Source: Chryseobacterium sp. JJR-5R
GTDB lineage: Bacteria; Bacteroidota; Bacteroidia; Flavobacteriales; Weeksellaceae
Length of the DNA: 64,000 nucleotides
NCBI RefSeq assembly: GCF_034047335.1
Contig: NZ_CP139137.1
Span: 2,418,001-2,482,000, forward strand
Direction of reading: 5' to 3'
Below are positions 25,158 to 34,334 of the stretch, one piece after another (the first letter of the stretch is position 1; the number at the start of each line of letters is the position of its first letter). The position numbers were made by a program, and so were the translations under genes. Below the pieces are notes generated by a model. That model did not search any database and was not told the DNA's origin. It was given only the letters and a program-made list of their open reading frames with translations.

Positions 25158-25348
25158 TTAACGGTTATTAGTTTTGAACATTTCAATGCTTAAATCTCCT
25201 GTTCTAATACTGATGTAAAGATGCGGAAAAAGCACATACCACACATCCGTATAAATACTGAATTTAACGATACCGTATTTCTACGGACTGTAATTTTTGC
25301 TGAAAGACTTCTGTTACCAATTTCAAAACCGTTTATAAGACCCTTCAT
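25158..25348 (-). pseudogene. Possible degraded third gene of the MNIO operon
   Basis: An ATG at 25348 lies four bases after the MNIO stop and opens MKGLINGFEIGNRSLSAKIT, ending at 25190 after 52 codons. A second frame, shifted by one base, reads protein-like from GIVKFSIYTDVWYVLFPHLY to EMFKTNNR and stops at 25158. Together they look like one small protein of about 63 residues with a frameshift near 25250. The family is not recognised. It could be noise, but the position directly after the MNIO gene makes it worth recording. Confidence 0.3.
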
Positions 25349-25352
25349 TTAA

Positions 25353-26453
25353 TTAATACGGATTCCATTTTTTAACAATCTGAACAGCGGTATGGATCAT
25401 TTCCGGATCCCAGCCGTCCATCTTAAAATAATTGAATGCATAATTCGTGATCGTTTCGGGATCCTGAGCCTCAAATAAAAGCTTATTCAGATTTTTCTGG
25501 TCCTCAAAGAGCAGAAGGTTCTCCAGCGGATCCGTAAGAGTAGTATTTTTCTTTTTCCACTGATGCTGTACATCTTCTTTAGGCTCTGAATTATTTACGA
25601 TCTGTCTTACTTTTTTAAAATCGCTTAAAAAACTCAGTTTATCAGATTCGGTTCTTACCGTATGCCCCAACCTTTCGATGATGATATATTTCAAACAGCT
25701 GCATCTTGATATGACCTCGGGCAGAATATCAAATAATTCCTGCGGAATATCACTGTCATGGGTATCTCTCCGGATCTTCCTGTCCTTGGTATAGATACTG
25801 TTTTCCCAGCTCCCGCCGGACAGGTGGATTTCCTGTACCTTCTCCAAGGGATAAAGATCAACCAGGTCCATGATCTCTATATTGAAATTTGAAGCCTGGC
25901 AATATATATTATGAAGGTCTAAAATCAGGAACCCGTTGATATCTTCAATTAACCGGTTCAGAAACACGCCCTGTTCTCTGACATCGTCAGGCGAAAAAGA
26001 AAAGGCAAGATTCTCAATGCCTATCGGAACTTCCACAACATCCTGAATGCGGAGAAGCCGGTCTTTCCCTATTTTTAAAATTTCAGGATGCAGGGGTACG
26101 GGTAACGGCACTCCCTGATGGAAGTTTTCCGTATTCATAAAGCCAAAATGTTCGGTAATATGATTGTAGCTGCGTCTCTCAGCTTCAACTTTAAGTTTCT
26201 GAAGCCATCCGGCCTGCCGTTCAGTCCATCTCGCATCAAATAACGAGTAATAGACGCCATGGCCCAGCAGCCTTTGGCTATCGGAATAAAAATCAAGCAG
26301 GTCACTGAGCCACTTTGGTTCATCAGTATCATAAAAGGTATCGAATGACCATTCCATAACATCAATTTCATTGCCTTCCAGCAACGGAAGGATGGCAGAA
26401 ACAAAACCGGTTTCTGCCATCATTGATACGCCTAATAAAGGTTGTGCTTTCAT
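25353..26453 (-). CDS. DUF692 / MNIO family enzyme (multinuclear iron-dependent oxidase)
   Basis: A 366-residue TIM-barrel enzyme that installs oxidative modifications on ribosomal peptides. Conserved ligand-bearing motifs, numbered from this start: GHGVYY (H65), ITEHFGF (E101, H102), GIENLAFS (E147), ILDLHNIY (D179), EIHLSGGSW (H210), RRDTHDS (D230, H232) and IIIERLGH (E260). Residues about 285-366 are an extra C-terminal extension. The start at 26453 is chosen because its ATG overlaps the stop of the upstream peptide gene (TAATG). The family includes MbnB, TglH and ChrH. The product is unknown. Confidence 0.85.
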   Translation of the reverse strand: MKAQPLLGVSMMAETGFVSAILPLLEGNEIDVMEWSFDTFYDTDEPKWLSDLLDFYSDSQRLLGHGVYYSLFDARWTERQAGWLQKLKVEAERRSYNHITEHFGFMNTENFHQGVPLPVPLHPEILKIGKDRLLRIQDVVEVPIGIENLAFSFSPDDVREQGVFLNRLIEDINGFLILDLHNIYCQASNFNIEIMDLVDLYPLEKVQEIHLSGGSWENSIYTKDRKIRRDTHDSDIPQELFDILPEVISRCSCLKYIIIERLGHTVRTESDKLSFLSDFKKVRQIVNNSEPKEDVQHQWKKKNTTLTDPLENLLLFEDQKNLNKLLFEAQDPETITNYAFNYFKMDGWDPEMIHTAVQIVKKWNPY

Positions 26454-26659
26454 TATCCCATTCCGCAGGCAGGACAATATCCGTGGCTCACGACAACAGT
26501 ATCCTTTTTAGCAGTCGGCTGAGGGTTTTTTATCCTAGCAGCTTTAATTTTGCCAGACTTTTTTACTGTTTTTTTGGTTGTTTTTATAACAGGCCTGGTT
26601 GCCTGTGCTGTTACTGATACCGTAAACAGACTCGCCATCAATAGTGCCGGGATTTTCAT
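26453..26659 (-). CDS. Secreted precursor peptide with C-terminal CPACGMG motif
   Basis: A 68-residue peptide: signal peptide MKIPALLMASLFTVSVTAQA (1-20), a Lys/Thr-rich linker (about 21-53), then VVVSHGYCPACGMG ending at residue 68. The only cysteines are C62 and C65 in that terminal CxxC. Its stop codon overlaps the start of the MNIO gene by one base, so the two are translationally coupled. It is the likely substrate of the MNIO enzyme, a RiPP precursor exported through Sec. This is inference from coupling, size and motif. Confidence 0.75.
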   Translation of the reverse strand: MKIPALLMASLFTVSVTAQATRPVIKTTKKTVKKSGKIKAARIKNPQPTAKKDTVVVSHGYCPACGMG

Positions 26660-27109
26660 ATTCTTTTGTTTTTATTTATTATCTATTTGATACTACAACA
26701 ACTATTCCTCAGGTCTCCGTTAAATATAAAAAACGTAAAATTGATATAAAACCGTAAACTTATTGTTGATTTTTAAAGATATGAATAATTATGGGCGTGT
26801 TTTATTTATCTGGAAAAATAATATCTTACAGATTATGATGGTTACGCTGATTTATTTTTTTTTATCTGATGAACATTGATCAGGAAGAAATTAGGAGCCC
26901 GTTTAAATGTAACTGAAAATATATGCTCCCGCAGATCAAGGCAATTATGCAGATCTGAATATCGATAGAAAATCTGCTGAACCTAATAAATCAGCTATAA
27001 AATGCAAAAGTATGATTTTGGAACAGGCTCTACGCAAATTAAAATAAGTAAATAAAAAATCCGGAGAAGTATTCAATCCCCGGATTCTGTATTTTAAAGC
27101 TGATGATTC
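26660..27109. other. Intergenic region, no gene seen
   Basis: AT-rich sequence upstream of the MNIO operon and downstream of ndk. No convincing ORF. It holds the ndk terminator at 27058-27086 and presumably the MNIO operon promoter, but no clear TANNTTTG box was found near 26700. Confidence 0.4.
27058..27086 (-). terminator. Terminator of ndk
   Basis: AATCCGG ... CCGGATT stem; on the minus strand it is followed by TTTTTTATTT. Confidence 0.8.
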
Positions 27110-27526
27110 TTAGAAAATCTCCCTTCCTGAAAAATGGAACTGGGCTTCGATAAGTGCGTTCTCATCAGAATCTGAACCGTGAACGGCATTTTCCCCGATA
27201 CTTCTTGCAAACATTTTTCTGATGGTCCCTTCTGCAGCATCTGCCGGATTGGTAGAGCCGATTAAAGTTCTGAAATCTTCAACAGCGTTGTCTTTTTCTA
27301 AAACCGCAGCTACAATTGGTCCTGAACTCATGAAATCTACCAATTCTCCGTAAAAAGGTCTTTCTGCATGTACTTCGTAGAATTTTTTAGCATCAGCTAC
27401 TGTAAGCTGAGTTAATTTTAAAGCTTTGATTTTGAATCCGCCTTCTGAGATTTTACCCAATATAGCACCGATATGCCCGTCTGCAACTGCATCAGGCTTA
27501 ATCATAGTGAATGTAATGTTAGACAT
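27110..27526 (-). CDS. ndk: Nucleoside diphosphate kinase
   Basis: A 138-residue enzyme exchanging the terminal phosphate between NTPs and NDPs. [20 protein letters not shown] is the canonical start; the phosphohistidine lies in ENAVHGSDS near residue 120. It lacks nothing compared with family members of about 140 aa. Confidence 0.97.
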   Translation of the reverse strand: MSNITFTMIKPDAVADGHIGAILGKISEGGFKIKALKLTQLTVADAKKFYEVHAERPFYGELVDFMSSGPIVAAVLEKDNAVEDFRTLIGSTNPADAAEGTIRKMFARSIGENAVHGSDSDENALIEAQFHFSGREIF

Positions 27527-27629
27527 AAAATTTATATTTTTTTAATGGCGCAAAAGTACAAAAAAAATCCTTTCCTTCAGTTTAAATTAATTTTAACACA
27601 AAATAACACTTATTAACAATTGTTAACGT

Positions 27630-27728
27630 TAATTTTGGCACAAAATTTGTTATTATAGATTCGATTCTCATGTTTAATTTGAGTTTTCATGGTTATTAGT
27701 TTTTACCCAGCTTCGGCTGGGTTTTTTT
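27630..27728 (+). ncRNA. Candidate short transcript (promoter, mini-ORF, terminator)
   Basis: TAATTTTG at 27630-27637 fits the -7 consensus. A 9-codon ORF, MFNLSFHGY, spans 27670-27699. A strong terminator follows: ACCCAGC-TTCG-GCTGGGT (27705-27722) with T6. The transcript would be about 80-90 nt with no downstream gene on its strand, so a small RNA or leader-like RNA is possible. No -33 box at ideal spacing was seen. Confidence 0.35.
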
Positions 27729-27832
27729 ATGCCTGGTTTTTAATACTGTTGTTTTGCTTAGTTAGTAGAAACAGAGATTCATCCTTAACACAAAATATGA
27801 AGAATAATGAGTGGATAATAGAAAGTTAAAGA

Positions 27833-28759
27833 TTATTTCTGGGCTGTTTCTTCGGCCTCCTCCATCAGTTTGATGTAAGTAGCATACCGGGAATGCTGGA
27901 TTTCACCTGTTTCCAAAGCATCAAGGACAGCACATTTCGGTTCATTGACATGCATACAGTTATGGAATTTGCATTCTTTCCTTTTTCTGAAAATCTCCGG
28001 AAAATAGTGCTGAACTTCTTCTTTTTTAATATCGATCATGGCAAATTCCCGTACGCCGGGCGTATCAATAACATTTCCGCCAAAATCCCAGAAGTGCATC
28101 TGTGCAAAAGTAGTGGTATGCTTACCTTTTAAGTGGGTATCTGAAATTTCAGAAGTTCTGAGGTTCAGGCCGGGCTGCAATGCATTCACCAATGTTGATT
28201 TCCCGCAACCGGAATGCCCGAAGAACACAGAAGTTTTATCTACTACAATATCCTGCAGCTGCTCCAGGTTTAATCTCGAATAGGATGAAATTTCCAGGGA
28301 ATCATAGCCTATTTCCTGATACAGGAATTCGATATCTTTTACAATTTCGATTTCCTCTTCGTGCAGGACATCAATTTTATTAAAAAGAATAATCGGCTTG
28401 ATATTATATGCTTCACAGCATGCCAGGAACCGGTCTAAAAAACCAAGTGAGGTTTCAGGATGTTTCAGGGTAAAAATAAAACAGGCGAGATCTATATTGG
28501 ATGCAATAATATGGGCTTCTTTTGAAAGGTTAACCGATTTCCTGATCAGGTAATTCTTACGGGAATCAATTTTTGTAATCCAGGCTACATCGTCCTGCTC
28601 CAGCTGGAATTCCACAAAGTCTCCTACCGCAAGCGGATTCGTAAGCCGGGTTTTAATTAATTTAAATTTCCCGCGGATTCTTGCTTCAAAAACTTTACCG
28701 GATTCCGAATCCAAAACCTGGTACCAGCTTCCTGTGGATTTAATGACTTTTCCTTTCAT
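27833..28759 (-). CDS. rsgA: Ribosome small subunit-dependent GTPase A
   Basis: A 308-residue circularly permuted GTPase that checks maturation of the 30S subunit. OB domain at residues 1-70; the G4-type FNKID appears before G1 GHSGCGKSTLVNAL and G3 VIDTPGVREF, as expected for permutation. The Zn finger CKFHNCMHVNEPKC lies near 263-276. Full length. A single gene divided from ndk by the short-transcript region. Confidence 0.96.
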   Translation of the reverse strand: MKGKVIKSTGSWYQVLDSESGKVFEARIRGKFKLIKTRLTNPLAVGDFVEFQLEQDDVAWITKIDSRKNYLIRKSVNLSKEAHIIASNIDLACFIFTLKHPETSLGFLDRFLACCEAYNIKPIILFNKIDVLHEEEIEIVKDIEFLYQEIGYDSLEISSYSRLNLEQLQDIVVDKTSVFFGHSGCGKSTLVNALQPGLNLRTSEISDTHLKGKHTTTFAQMHFWDFGGNVIDTPGVREFAMIDIKKEEVQHYFPEIFRKRKECKFHNCMHVNEPKCAVLDALETGEIQHSRYATYIKLMEEAEETAQK

Positions 28760-28845
28760 ATTGTAAGATCATACAAATATAAGAAATTAGGGCTTAGAAA
28801 TAAGGGTAAAAAAATCCTTACTTCCAGGCCCTGTTTCCTTAACGC

Positions 28846-29925
28846 TTATCTGTTGATCATTATGTTGTTCTGAACTTCAATAGATTCTTCATGAATGGTT
28901 TTGAATACCCTTTCAATAAATTCCTTGGACATTCCTGTTTCCCCTGCCTTCTGGTCAGCATATTCACGGATTACTTTCCAACGCTCCGGCTGGAAAATCG
29001 CGATATCGTTTTCCTTTTTCAGCTTGCCGATCCGCTCTGAAATTTTCATTCTCTGGGAAAGAAGCTCAATCAGCTGGAAATCGATATCAGAAATCAACGT
29101 CCGGTGCCTGCCCATATCCCCTTCAAATTCAGCCAGATCCGTATTCCTGACTTTCAGGTTGCCTATCAATGCCGCCAGGACTTCAGGTGTGATCTGCTGC
29201 GCAGCATCGCTCCATGCTTCATCCGGATTGCTGTGGGTTTCAATCATTGCACCCTGGTACCCTACGTTCAGGGCTTCCTGTGTGATGTCTGCCAATCCGG
29301 TCCTGTTCCCGCAAATGTGGGAAGGGTCAATAATCATCGGAATATCCGGGAACTGGCTTTTAAAATCCAGGGCAATCTGCCAGTTCGGGTTGTTCCTGTA
29401 TTTGGTCTTCTGGTACGTGGAGAAGCCTCTATGAATCACACCCAGTTTTTTAATATCCTGCCCCAAAAGCCTTTCCAGCGCTCCGATCCATAAAGCCAGG
29501 TCCGGATTTACCGGGTTTTTAACCAGAACCGTTTTATCTGTTCCTTTTAAAGCCATGGCTATCTCCTGAACGGTAAAAGGATTTACCGTAGAACGTGCCC
29601 CGATCCACAGGACATCAACATCTGCTTCCAGCGCAGCAAAAACGTGATGGGCATTGGCTACTTCTGTGGCAGTCTTAAATCCGTATTCTTCTTTTACTTT
29701 TTTCAGCCAGTTTAAACCGATAACGCCCACACCTTCAAATCCGTTGGGCTTTGTACGCGGTTTCCAGATTCCGGCACGGAAAACAGGTACCTGTGCATGG
29801 GTTTCCCTGATTCTTTTTGCCGTTTCCAGCATCTGGGATTCACTTTCCGCGCTGCAGGGCCCGGCGATCATCAATGGCTGCGGAAATTCATTGATCCAGT
29901 CGTTCTGTAATTCTTTTAAATCCAT
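28846..29925 (-). CDS. Bifunctional DAHP synthase / chorismate mutase
   Basis: A 359-residue shikimate-pathway enzyme. The N-terminal barrel (about 1-260) is a class I DAHP synthase of the small type, with MIAGPCSAES, FRAGIWKPRTKPNGFEG, LWIGARSTVNPF and MIIDPSHICGNR. The C-terminal about 90 residues (RHRTLISDIDFQLIELLSQR) are an AroQ-type chorismate mutase domain. The fusion is typical of Bacteroidota and usually lets chorismate or prephenate control the first step. Confidence 0.93.
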   Translation of the reverse strand: MDLKELQNDWINEFPQPLMIAGPCSAESESQMLETAKRIRETHAQVPVFRAGIWKPRTKPNGFEGVGVIGLNWLKKVKEEYGFKTATEVANAHHVFAALEADVDVLWIGARSTVNPFTVQEIAMALKGTDKTVLVKNPVNPDLALWIGALERLLGQDIKKLGVIHRGFSTYQKTKYRNNPNWQIALDFKSQFPDIPMIIDPSHICGNRTGLADITQEALNVGYQGAMIETHSNPDEAWSDAAQQITPEVLAALIGNLKVRNTDLAEFEGDMGRHRTLISDIDFQLIELLSQRMKISERIGKLKKENDIAIFQPERWKVIREYADQKAGETGMSKEFIERVFKTIHEESIEVQNNIMINR

Positions 29926-30438
29926 TATTTCTTTGTTTTTTTTGATTGGGTTGAGTTATATCCATAGGAACGGTATTATAAAATTACTTTATAATTCTTT
30001 TCAAAAAACACCGTTAAATTTAATTATTAAGGAAGCAGGAATTAGAAAGTGTTCGGTTATTCCTGTTTATTTTTTGGAAAGAAATTCAGTTAGCAGTACC
30101 AATAATAAAATTGATAATGGTTTCTGAAATTTCTGTAATAAGCAGATACAAAGCCGAAATGTCCGCTTAAAAAATTAGCGGATTGAAAAAGAGACACATA
30201 TGGTTTTATTAAATTTTCCATTGCAGACCGCCTGTTTTCAGCTTTTCTGTCTATTTGTTTTGCCGGAACCGATTTTCCTGACGATTAATTATCTGACAAA
30301 TATATAAAATTTATTTAATAAAGTGATTTTTGGATGATTTAATGCTGCTTACTTATCGCAAAGCAATATGATATCTGAACATTATTCTTAGAGCAATCTG
30401 CTTCCATCACATGTATACATCAATCTGATATTGTTGCA
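29926..30438. other. Intergenic region, no gene seen
   Basis: AT-rich stretch between the DAHP synthase promoter and the dnaX 3' end. It has a weak TCCGCT...AGCGGA hairpin (30162-30182) that could terminate dnaX transcripts. No convincing ORF. Confidence 0.4.
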
Positions 30439-32144
30439 CTAGGTTAAATCAAACCGCATCAGATCGTCAAGATCTTTAAGCAGCGGATTTTTTTCTGCGA
30501 ATTTTTCAAAAATCTTTCTTTTGGTCATTACTTCTATCTTCAGGCTTTCCATGTCTCTGTGATAAAGGATTTCAATGGAAAAATTATGGACCTTTGTTTT
30601 AAAATGATTGAAGAATTCCCTGCTTATTTTATCAAATTCCGTCTTGGCAGAATCAGACGGAAACAGCACGGTAATCTGATGCTCATCAGATTTAACCATT
30701 TTGAATGTTTTAACCGCATTGAAAATAATGGTATTCTTTTTCTGAAGCTGTTTAAGGAACAGGCTCCACTCCATCTGCAGGTCTGTTTCGGTGAAATGGC
30801 TTTGCGGAAGGTCTTCGGTTTTTACAGGCTGTACCTCTTCATGCTGAGGCTGATCTTCTTTATTCAGAAAGCCATTAATGCTGAAGCCTGAAGAAACTCC
30901 CCGACTTGATAAAGGTTTTGTTGTCTTTTTAATTTCAGGTTCGGCAGGGGTACTCTGAATAATGGCCGGTTTTTCCTGGATAACGGCTTCCGGTTTTTTC
31001 TCCTGTGGTTTTTCAGTAATCTTTATTTCTCCGATGTCATTGACAGCCGGAGGTAATATTATGAATTTTTTTTTTTAGAAACGTCTGAGTGGGCGGTCAG
31101 CGAAGCCATTTGCATTAATGCAATTTCTACGGTAAGCCTCGGATTCTTGGAGTTTTTGTAATTGATGTCTGCATGGTTACAGATTTCAATGGCATCAATC
31201 AGCTGCTGGGCATTCCAGTTCTGCGCCTGCCGGACAAATTTAGCCTTGGTCTGCTCTCCTACTTCAATTAAATCAATAGTGGAAGGGTTCTGTGCCATCA
31301 TCAGGTCCCTGAAATGGTTTCCGAGCCCGGCAATAAATATATGGGAATCAAAGCCTTTTTTTACGATCTCGTTAAATGCAAAAAGCACGTCAGGGATTTT
31401 ATTTTCCTTAGCGAAATCGACAATTTTCAGATACTGGTCGTAGTCCAGGATATTCAGCACTTCCGCTGCTTTCTCCAGAGTAATATTCTTTTGGGAGAAG
31501 GTAGACAGCCTGTCGAAAATAGACAATGCGTCCCTTAAGGCACCGTCTGCTTTCTGGGCAATCAGGTAAAGGGCATCATCCTCATACTGAATCTGTTCTT
31601 TTTGGGCAATGATTTTCAGGTGTCCCTGGATATCTTCAATGGTAATCCTTTTAAAGTCATAAATCTGGCAACGGGACAGGATCGTAGGAATGATCTTGTG
31701 CTTTTCCGTGGTTGCCAAAATAAATATAGCATGCGCCGGCGGCTCTTCAAGGGTTTTCAGGAACGCATTAAATGCGGCAGAAGAAAGCATATGGACCTCA
31801 TCGATAATATATACTTTATAGGTACCCACCTGCGGTGCAAAACGCACCTGGTCGATCAGTTCCCTGATATCATCCACCGAGTTGTTGGAAGCTGCATCCA
31901 GTTCATAGATATTATAAGCGAATCCGTCTTCTGAGACCGACCCGTCTTTTTCATTGATCTTTCTCGCGAGGATCCTTGCGCAGGTGGTTTTCCCTACGCC
32001 CCTAGGACCGCAGAACAACAGGGCCTGAGCCAGCTGGTTTTCTCTGATTGCGTGTTCTAAGGTATCTGTAATATGCGATTGCCCTACAACAGTGTCAAAC
32101 TCCTGTGGACGATACTTTCTTGCAGATACAATAAAATTTTCCAT
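30439..32144 (-). CDS. dnaX: DNA polymerase III gamma/tau subunit with frameshift site
   Basis: The clamp-loader ATPase. The zero frame from 32144 gives a 361-residue gamma form (P-loop CGPRGVGKTTCARILARKI; IDEVHMLSSAAFNAFLKTLE; SRC arginine finger) that ends SKKKNS at a TAA at 31059-31061. The A11 run at 31066-31076 (minus strand) permits a -1 slip into a frame open to 30439: a proline/glutamate-rich linker plus the C-terminal tau domain (MEWSLFLKQLQKKNTIIFNA). The slip product would be 568 residues. CTCCG/CGGAG could form a stem just downstream. Expression of both forms is inferred, not shown. Confidence 0.9.
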
Positions 32145-32240
32145 TGCCCAAAAGTAAGAAATATAGTTCTAATCTGAAAACGAAAAGCCTTCAAATTATT
32201 CATAAAACTTATCTGACGGCCAATTGGAAAATTTTTCTTT

Positions 32241-32870
32241 TTATTTTTCTTCGTAGGCGAAATCAATAATTTCAACTATTGCTTTTTCAATTTCTTTTCT
32301 GCCTTCATCTGTTTTCAGGTCGATACCGCAGAACTTACTGGCATTGTATCCTGTATAAAGGTTCAGATAATAGGATCCTGAAACAAGAAGTGCAGCAATG
32401 GCACGGTACCTTGTCGATTTATCTTTAAAATGCGGGTCAATAATATTGGTAAAAAGCATTTCCCCGGTTTCTTCCCTGTCATCGGCTACTTTTTTCAGGA
32501 TCGGCTTGCTTTCTGAAAGCCCCCACAGGATAATCTTCTGGAGCTCCTTGTTTCTTTTAACATGTTCAAACTGGTTCAGGATGGCTAATTTTGACAATTC
32601 CTTACCTCCGTCTGATATATCCACCTCAACACCTTCCTGGTTCATTTTGCTCCAGTAATCCTGAGATCTGATATACTCATCTATAAGTTTTTCGGTACTT
32701 CCGAAGTATTCATAGATCAGTTTTTTATCAAAACCCGCTACTGCCGCTATTTTGCTTACCTTTAATCCGGAATAACCTCTGGTCTTTAAAATTTTTCCTA
32801 CTGCTGCCAGCAGTTTTTGTTTTGTTTTTTCTTTATCCCTTATCGGTCCCTGTACAACTTTTCTAGGCAT
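32241..32870 (-). CDS. TetR family transcriptional regulator
   Basis: A 209-residue regulator. Start at 32870 (MPRKVVQGPIRDKEKTKQKL) chosen over a longer ORF because it places the TetR HTH at the N-terminus: GLKVSKIAAVAGFDKKLIYE (about 38-57), then YFGSTEKLIDEYI. The rest is an all-helical ligand or dimerisation domain. Its start is four bases after the aminotransferase stop on the same strand, so it is co-transcribed with it and may regulate it. Confidence 0.9.
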   Translation of the reverse strand: MPRKVVQGPIRDKEKTKQKLLAAVGKILKTRGYSGLKVSKIAAVAGFDKKLIYEYFGSTEKLIDEYIRSQDYWSKMNQEGVEVDISDGGKELSKLAILNQFEHVKRNKELQKIILWGLSESKPILKKVADDREETGEMLFTNIIDPHFKDKSTRYRAIAALLVSGSYYLNLYTGYNASKFCGIDLKTDEGRKEIEKAIVEIIDFAYEEK

Positions 32871-32874
32871 TTTA

Positions 32875-34134
32875 TTATTTTTTTGCAATATGCAACTTTT
32901 TATTGATATCCTCAAATGCATTGAGTGTTTTATCAAGATGTTCTCTTTCATGGGTGGCGGTAACACTCATCCTGATACGGGCATTTTTCCTTGCTACAGC
33001 AGGATAAATGATAGGATTTGCATAAATACCGTTATCAAGAAGCATTTTGCCTACATCTCCTGTAATATGCGGATCACCAATTTTTACGGGTACTACCGCC
33101 GAACAGGTAGTCCCGGTATCCAGACCCATATCATCCAGCCCTTTTTTAAAGTAATTGATATTTTCCCAAAGCTTTGCACGCCACTGCGGCTCCTCGTCTA
33201 TGAGTTCAATAGCTTTGACAATACCGGTTGCGGAACCGGGAGGCGTAGTGGCGGAAAATATCTGCTGACGGGACTGGAACCTGATAAATTCAGCGAGCTT
33301 TGCATTGGTAATCACATAGCCGCCGAGATTACCGAAGGTCTTACTGAATGTCCCGGTAATGATATCAATTTTATCCAGTAGTCCCGGATCTTCAAGGGTG
33401 CCCCGGCCTGTCTTTCCTAAAATACCTACTCCATGCACATCATCCACCATTAAATAGGCATTGTACTTTTTTACGAGCTTATAAATTTCCTCCACGGGGG
33501 CAACATCCCCGTCCTGGGAGTACACACCGTCAATCACCACCAGTTTTGTGCGATACTGGTTTTCAGAAGTTTTTAAAATCTGCTCAAGGGCCTCAAGGTT
33601 ATTATGCGGGAACGTTTTCCTGTTTGTCAGGATACATCCTTCATGTACACTGGCATGCACGGCCATGTCTAAAATGGCAATATCTTCTTTCTGCAGCAGG
33701 ATCTGCAATGTAGCACTGTTGGCTGTATAACCTGTTGTAAAAATAACAGCTTCATCCTTTGTCCTTCCGAAAAAAGATGCTATGGTATTTTCCAGGTTAT
33801 TGTGATAAGAATAATATCCTCCGATCAGCGGAGTGGCGGCAGTACCGGTCCCGAATTCTTCGATCCCTTCCATAGCCGCCTGCTTTACCTTGGGGTGTTG
33901 TGTAAACCCTAGGTAATCACTTGTCACGAAGCTTATGAATTCTTCTGTTACACTTTCCGCACCTACATTCATCACCGAACTGCAGCCCGTATTATTCTGC
34001 AGCCTGTAATGGTGGCGTCCGTTTGATTTCATGTATTCAAGGAAGTCAGAATAAATGTCTGCGCGCTTCATCATATCGAAGCCGGGAATATTTTCAAAAT
34101 CCTTAAATGTTGCTGTTGAGAAATTGATGTTCAT
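32875..34134 (-). CDS. Alpha-oxoamine synthase family PLP enzyme
   Basis: A 419-residue fold-type I PLP enzyme related to serine palmitoyltransferase, AONS and KBL. Start at 34134 (MNINFSTATFKDFENIPGFD) preferred over an ATG ten codons earlier. Motifs: SDYLGFTQHPKV, GTGTAATPLIGGYYSYHNNL, VIFTTGYTANSATLQ, MVDDVHGVGILGKTGRG, and the PLP lysine in GTFSKTFGNLGGYV. It condenses an acyl-CoA with an amino acid; which ones is not visible. Serine palmitoyltransferase for sphingolipids is one plausible role in this phylum. A TetR gene follows in the operon. Confidence 0.87.
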   Translation of the reverse strand: MNINFSTATFKDFENIPGFDMMKRADIYSDFLEYMKSNGRHHYRLQNNTGCSSVMNVGAESVTEEFISFVTSDYLGFTQHPKVKQAAMEGIEEFGTGTAATPLIGGYYSYHNNLENTIASFFGRTKDEAVIFTTGYTANSATLQILLQKEDIAILDMAVHASVHEGCILTNRKTFPHNNLEALEQILKTSENQYRTKLVVIDGVYSQDGDVAPVEEIYKLVKKYNAYLMVDDVHGVGILGKTGRGTLEDPGLLDKIDIITGTFSKTFGNLGGYVITNAKLAEFIRFQSRQQIFSATTPPGSATGIVKAIELIDEEPQWRAKLWENINYFKKGLDDMGLDTGTTCSAVVPVKIGDPHITGDVGKMLLDNGIYANPIIYPAVARKNARIRMSVTATHEREHLDKTLNAFEDINKKLHIAKK

Positions 34135-34334
34135 CCTTAATTTGTTAGCTGTTAGGTATAACAAATATAAGATTATTTTAAAATAAAAACTATTATTTTT
34201 TTATTATGAATGTGATTTTTCACTAAAAAATTCTTAAATATCTCCTATATTCGTAATACTTGCATTATTTATCAGTTAATAATTAAATATTACATTTTAT
34301 AATGAATTGATTAATTACTTATTATGAGACATTA

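Noticed and set aside
30439..30774. A separate 111-aa gene downstream of dnaX
   Set aside because: Its frame joins dnaX by a -1 slip at the A11 run with an open linker between; it is the tau C-terminal domain.
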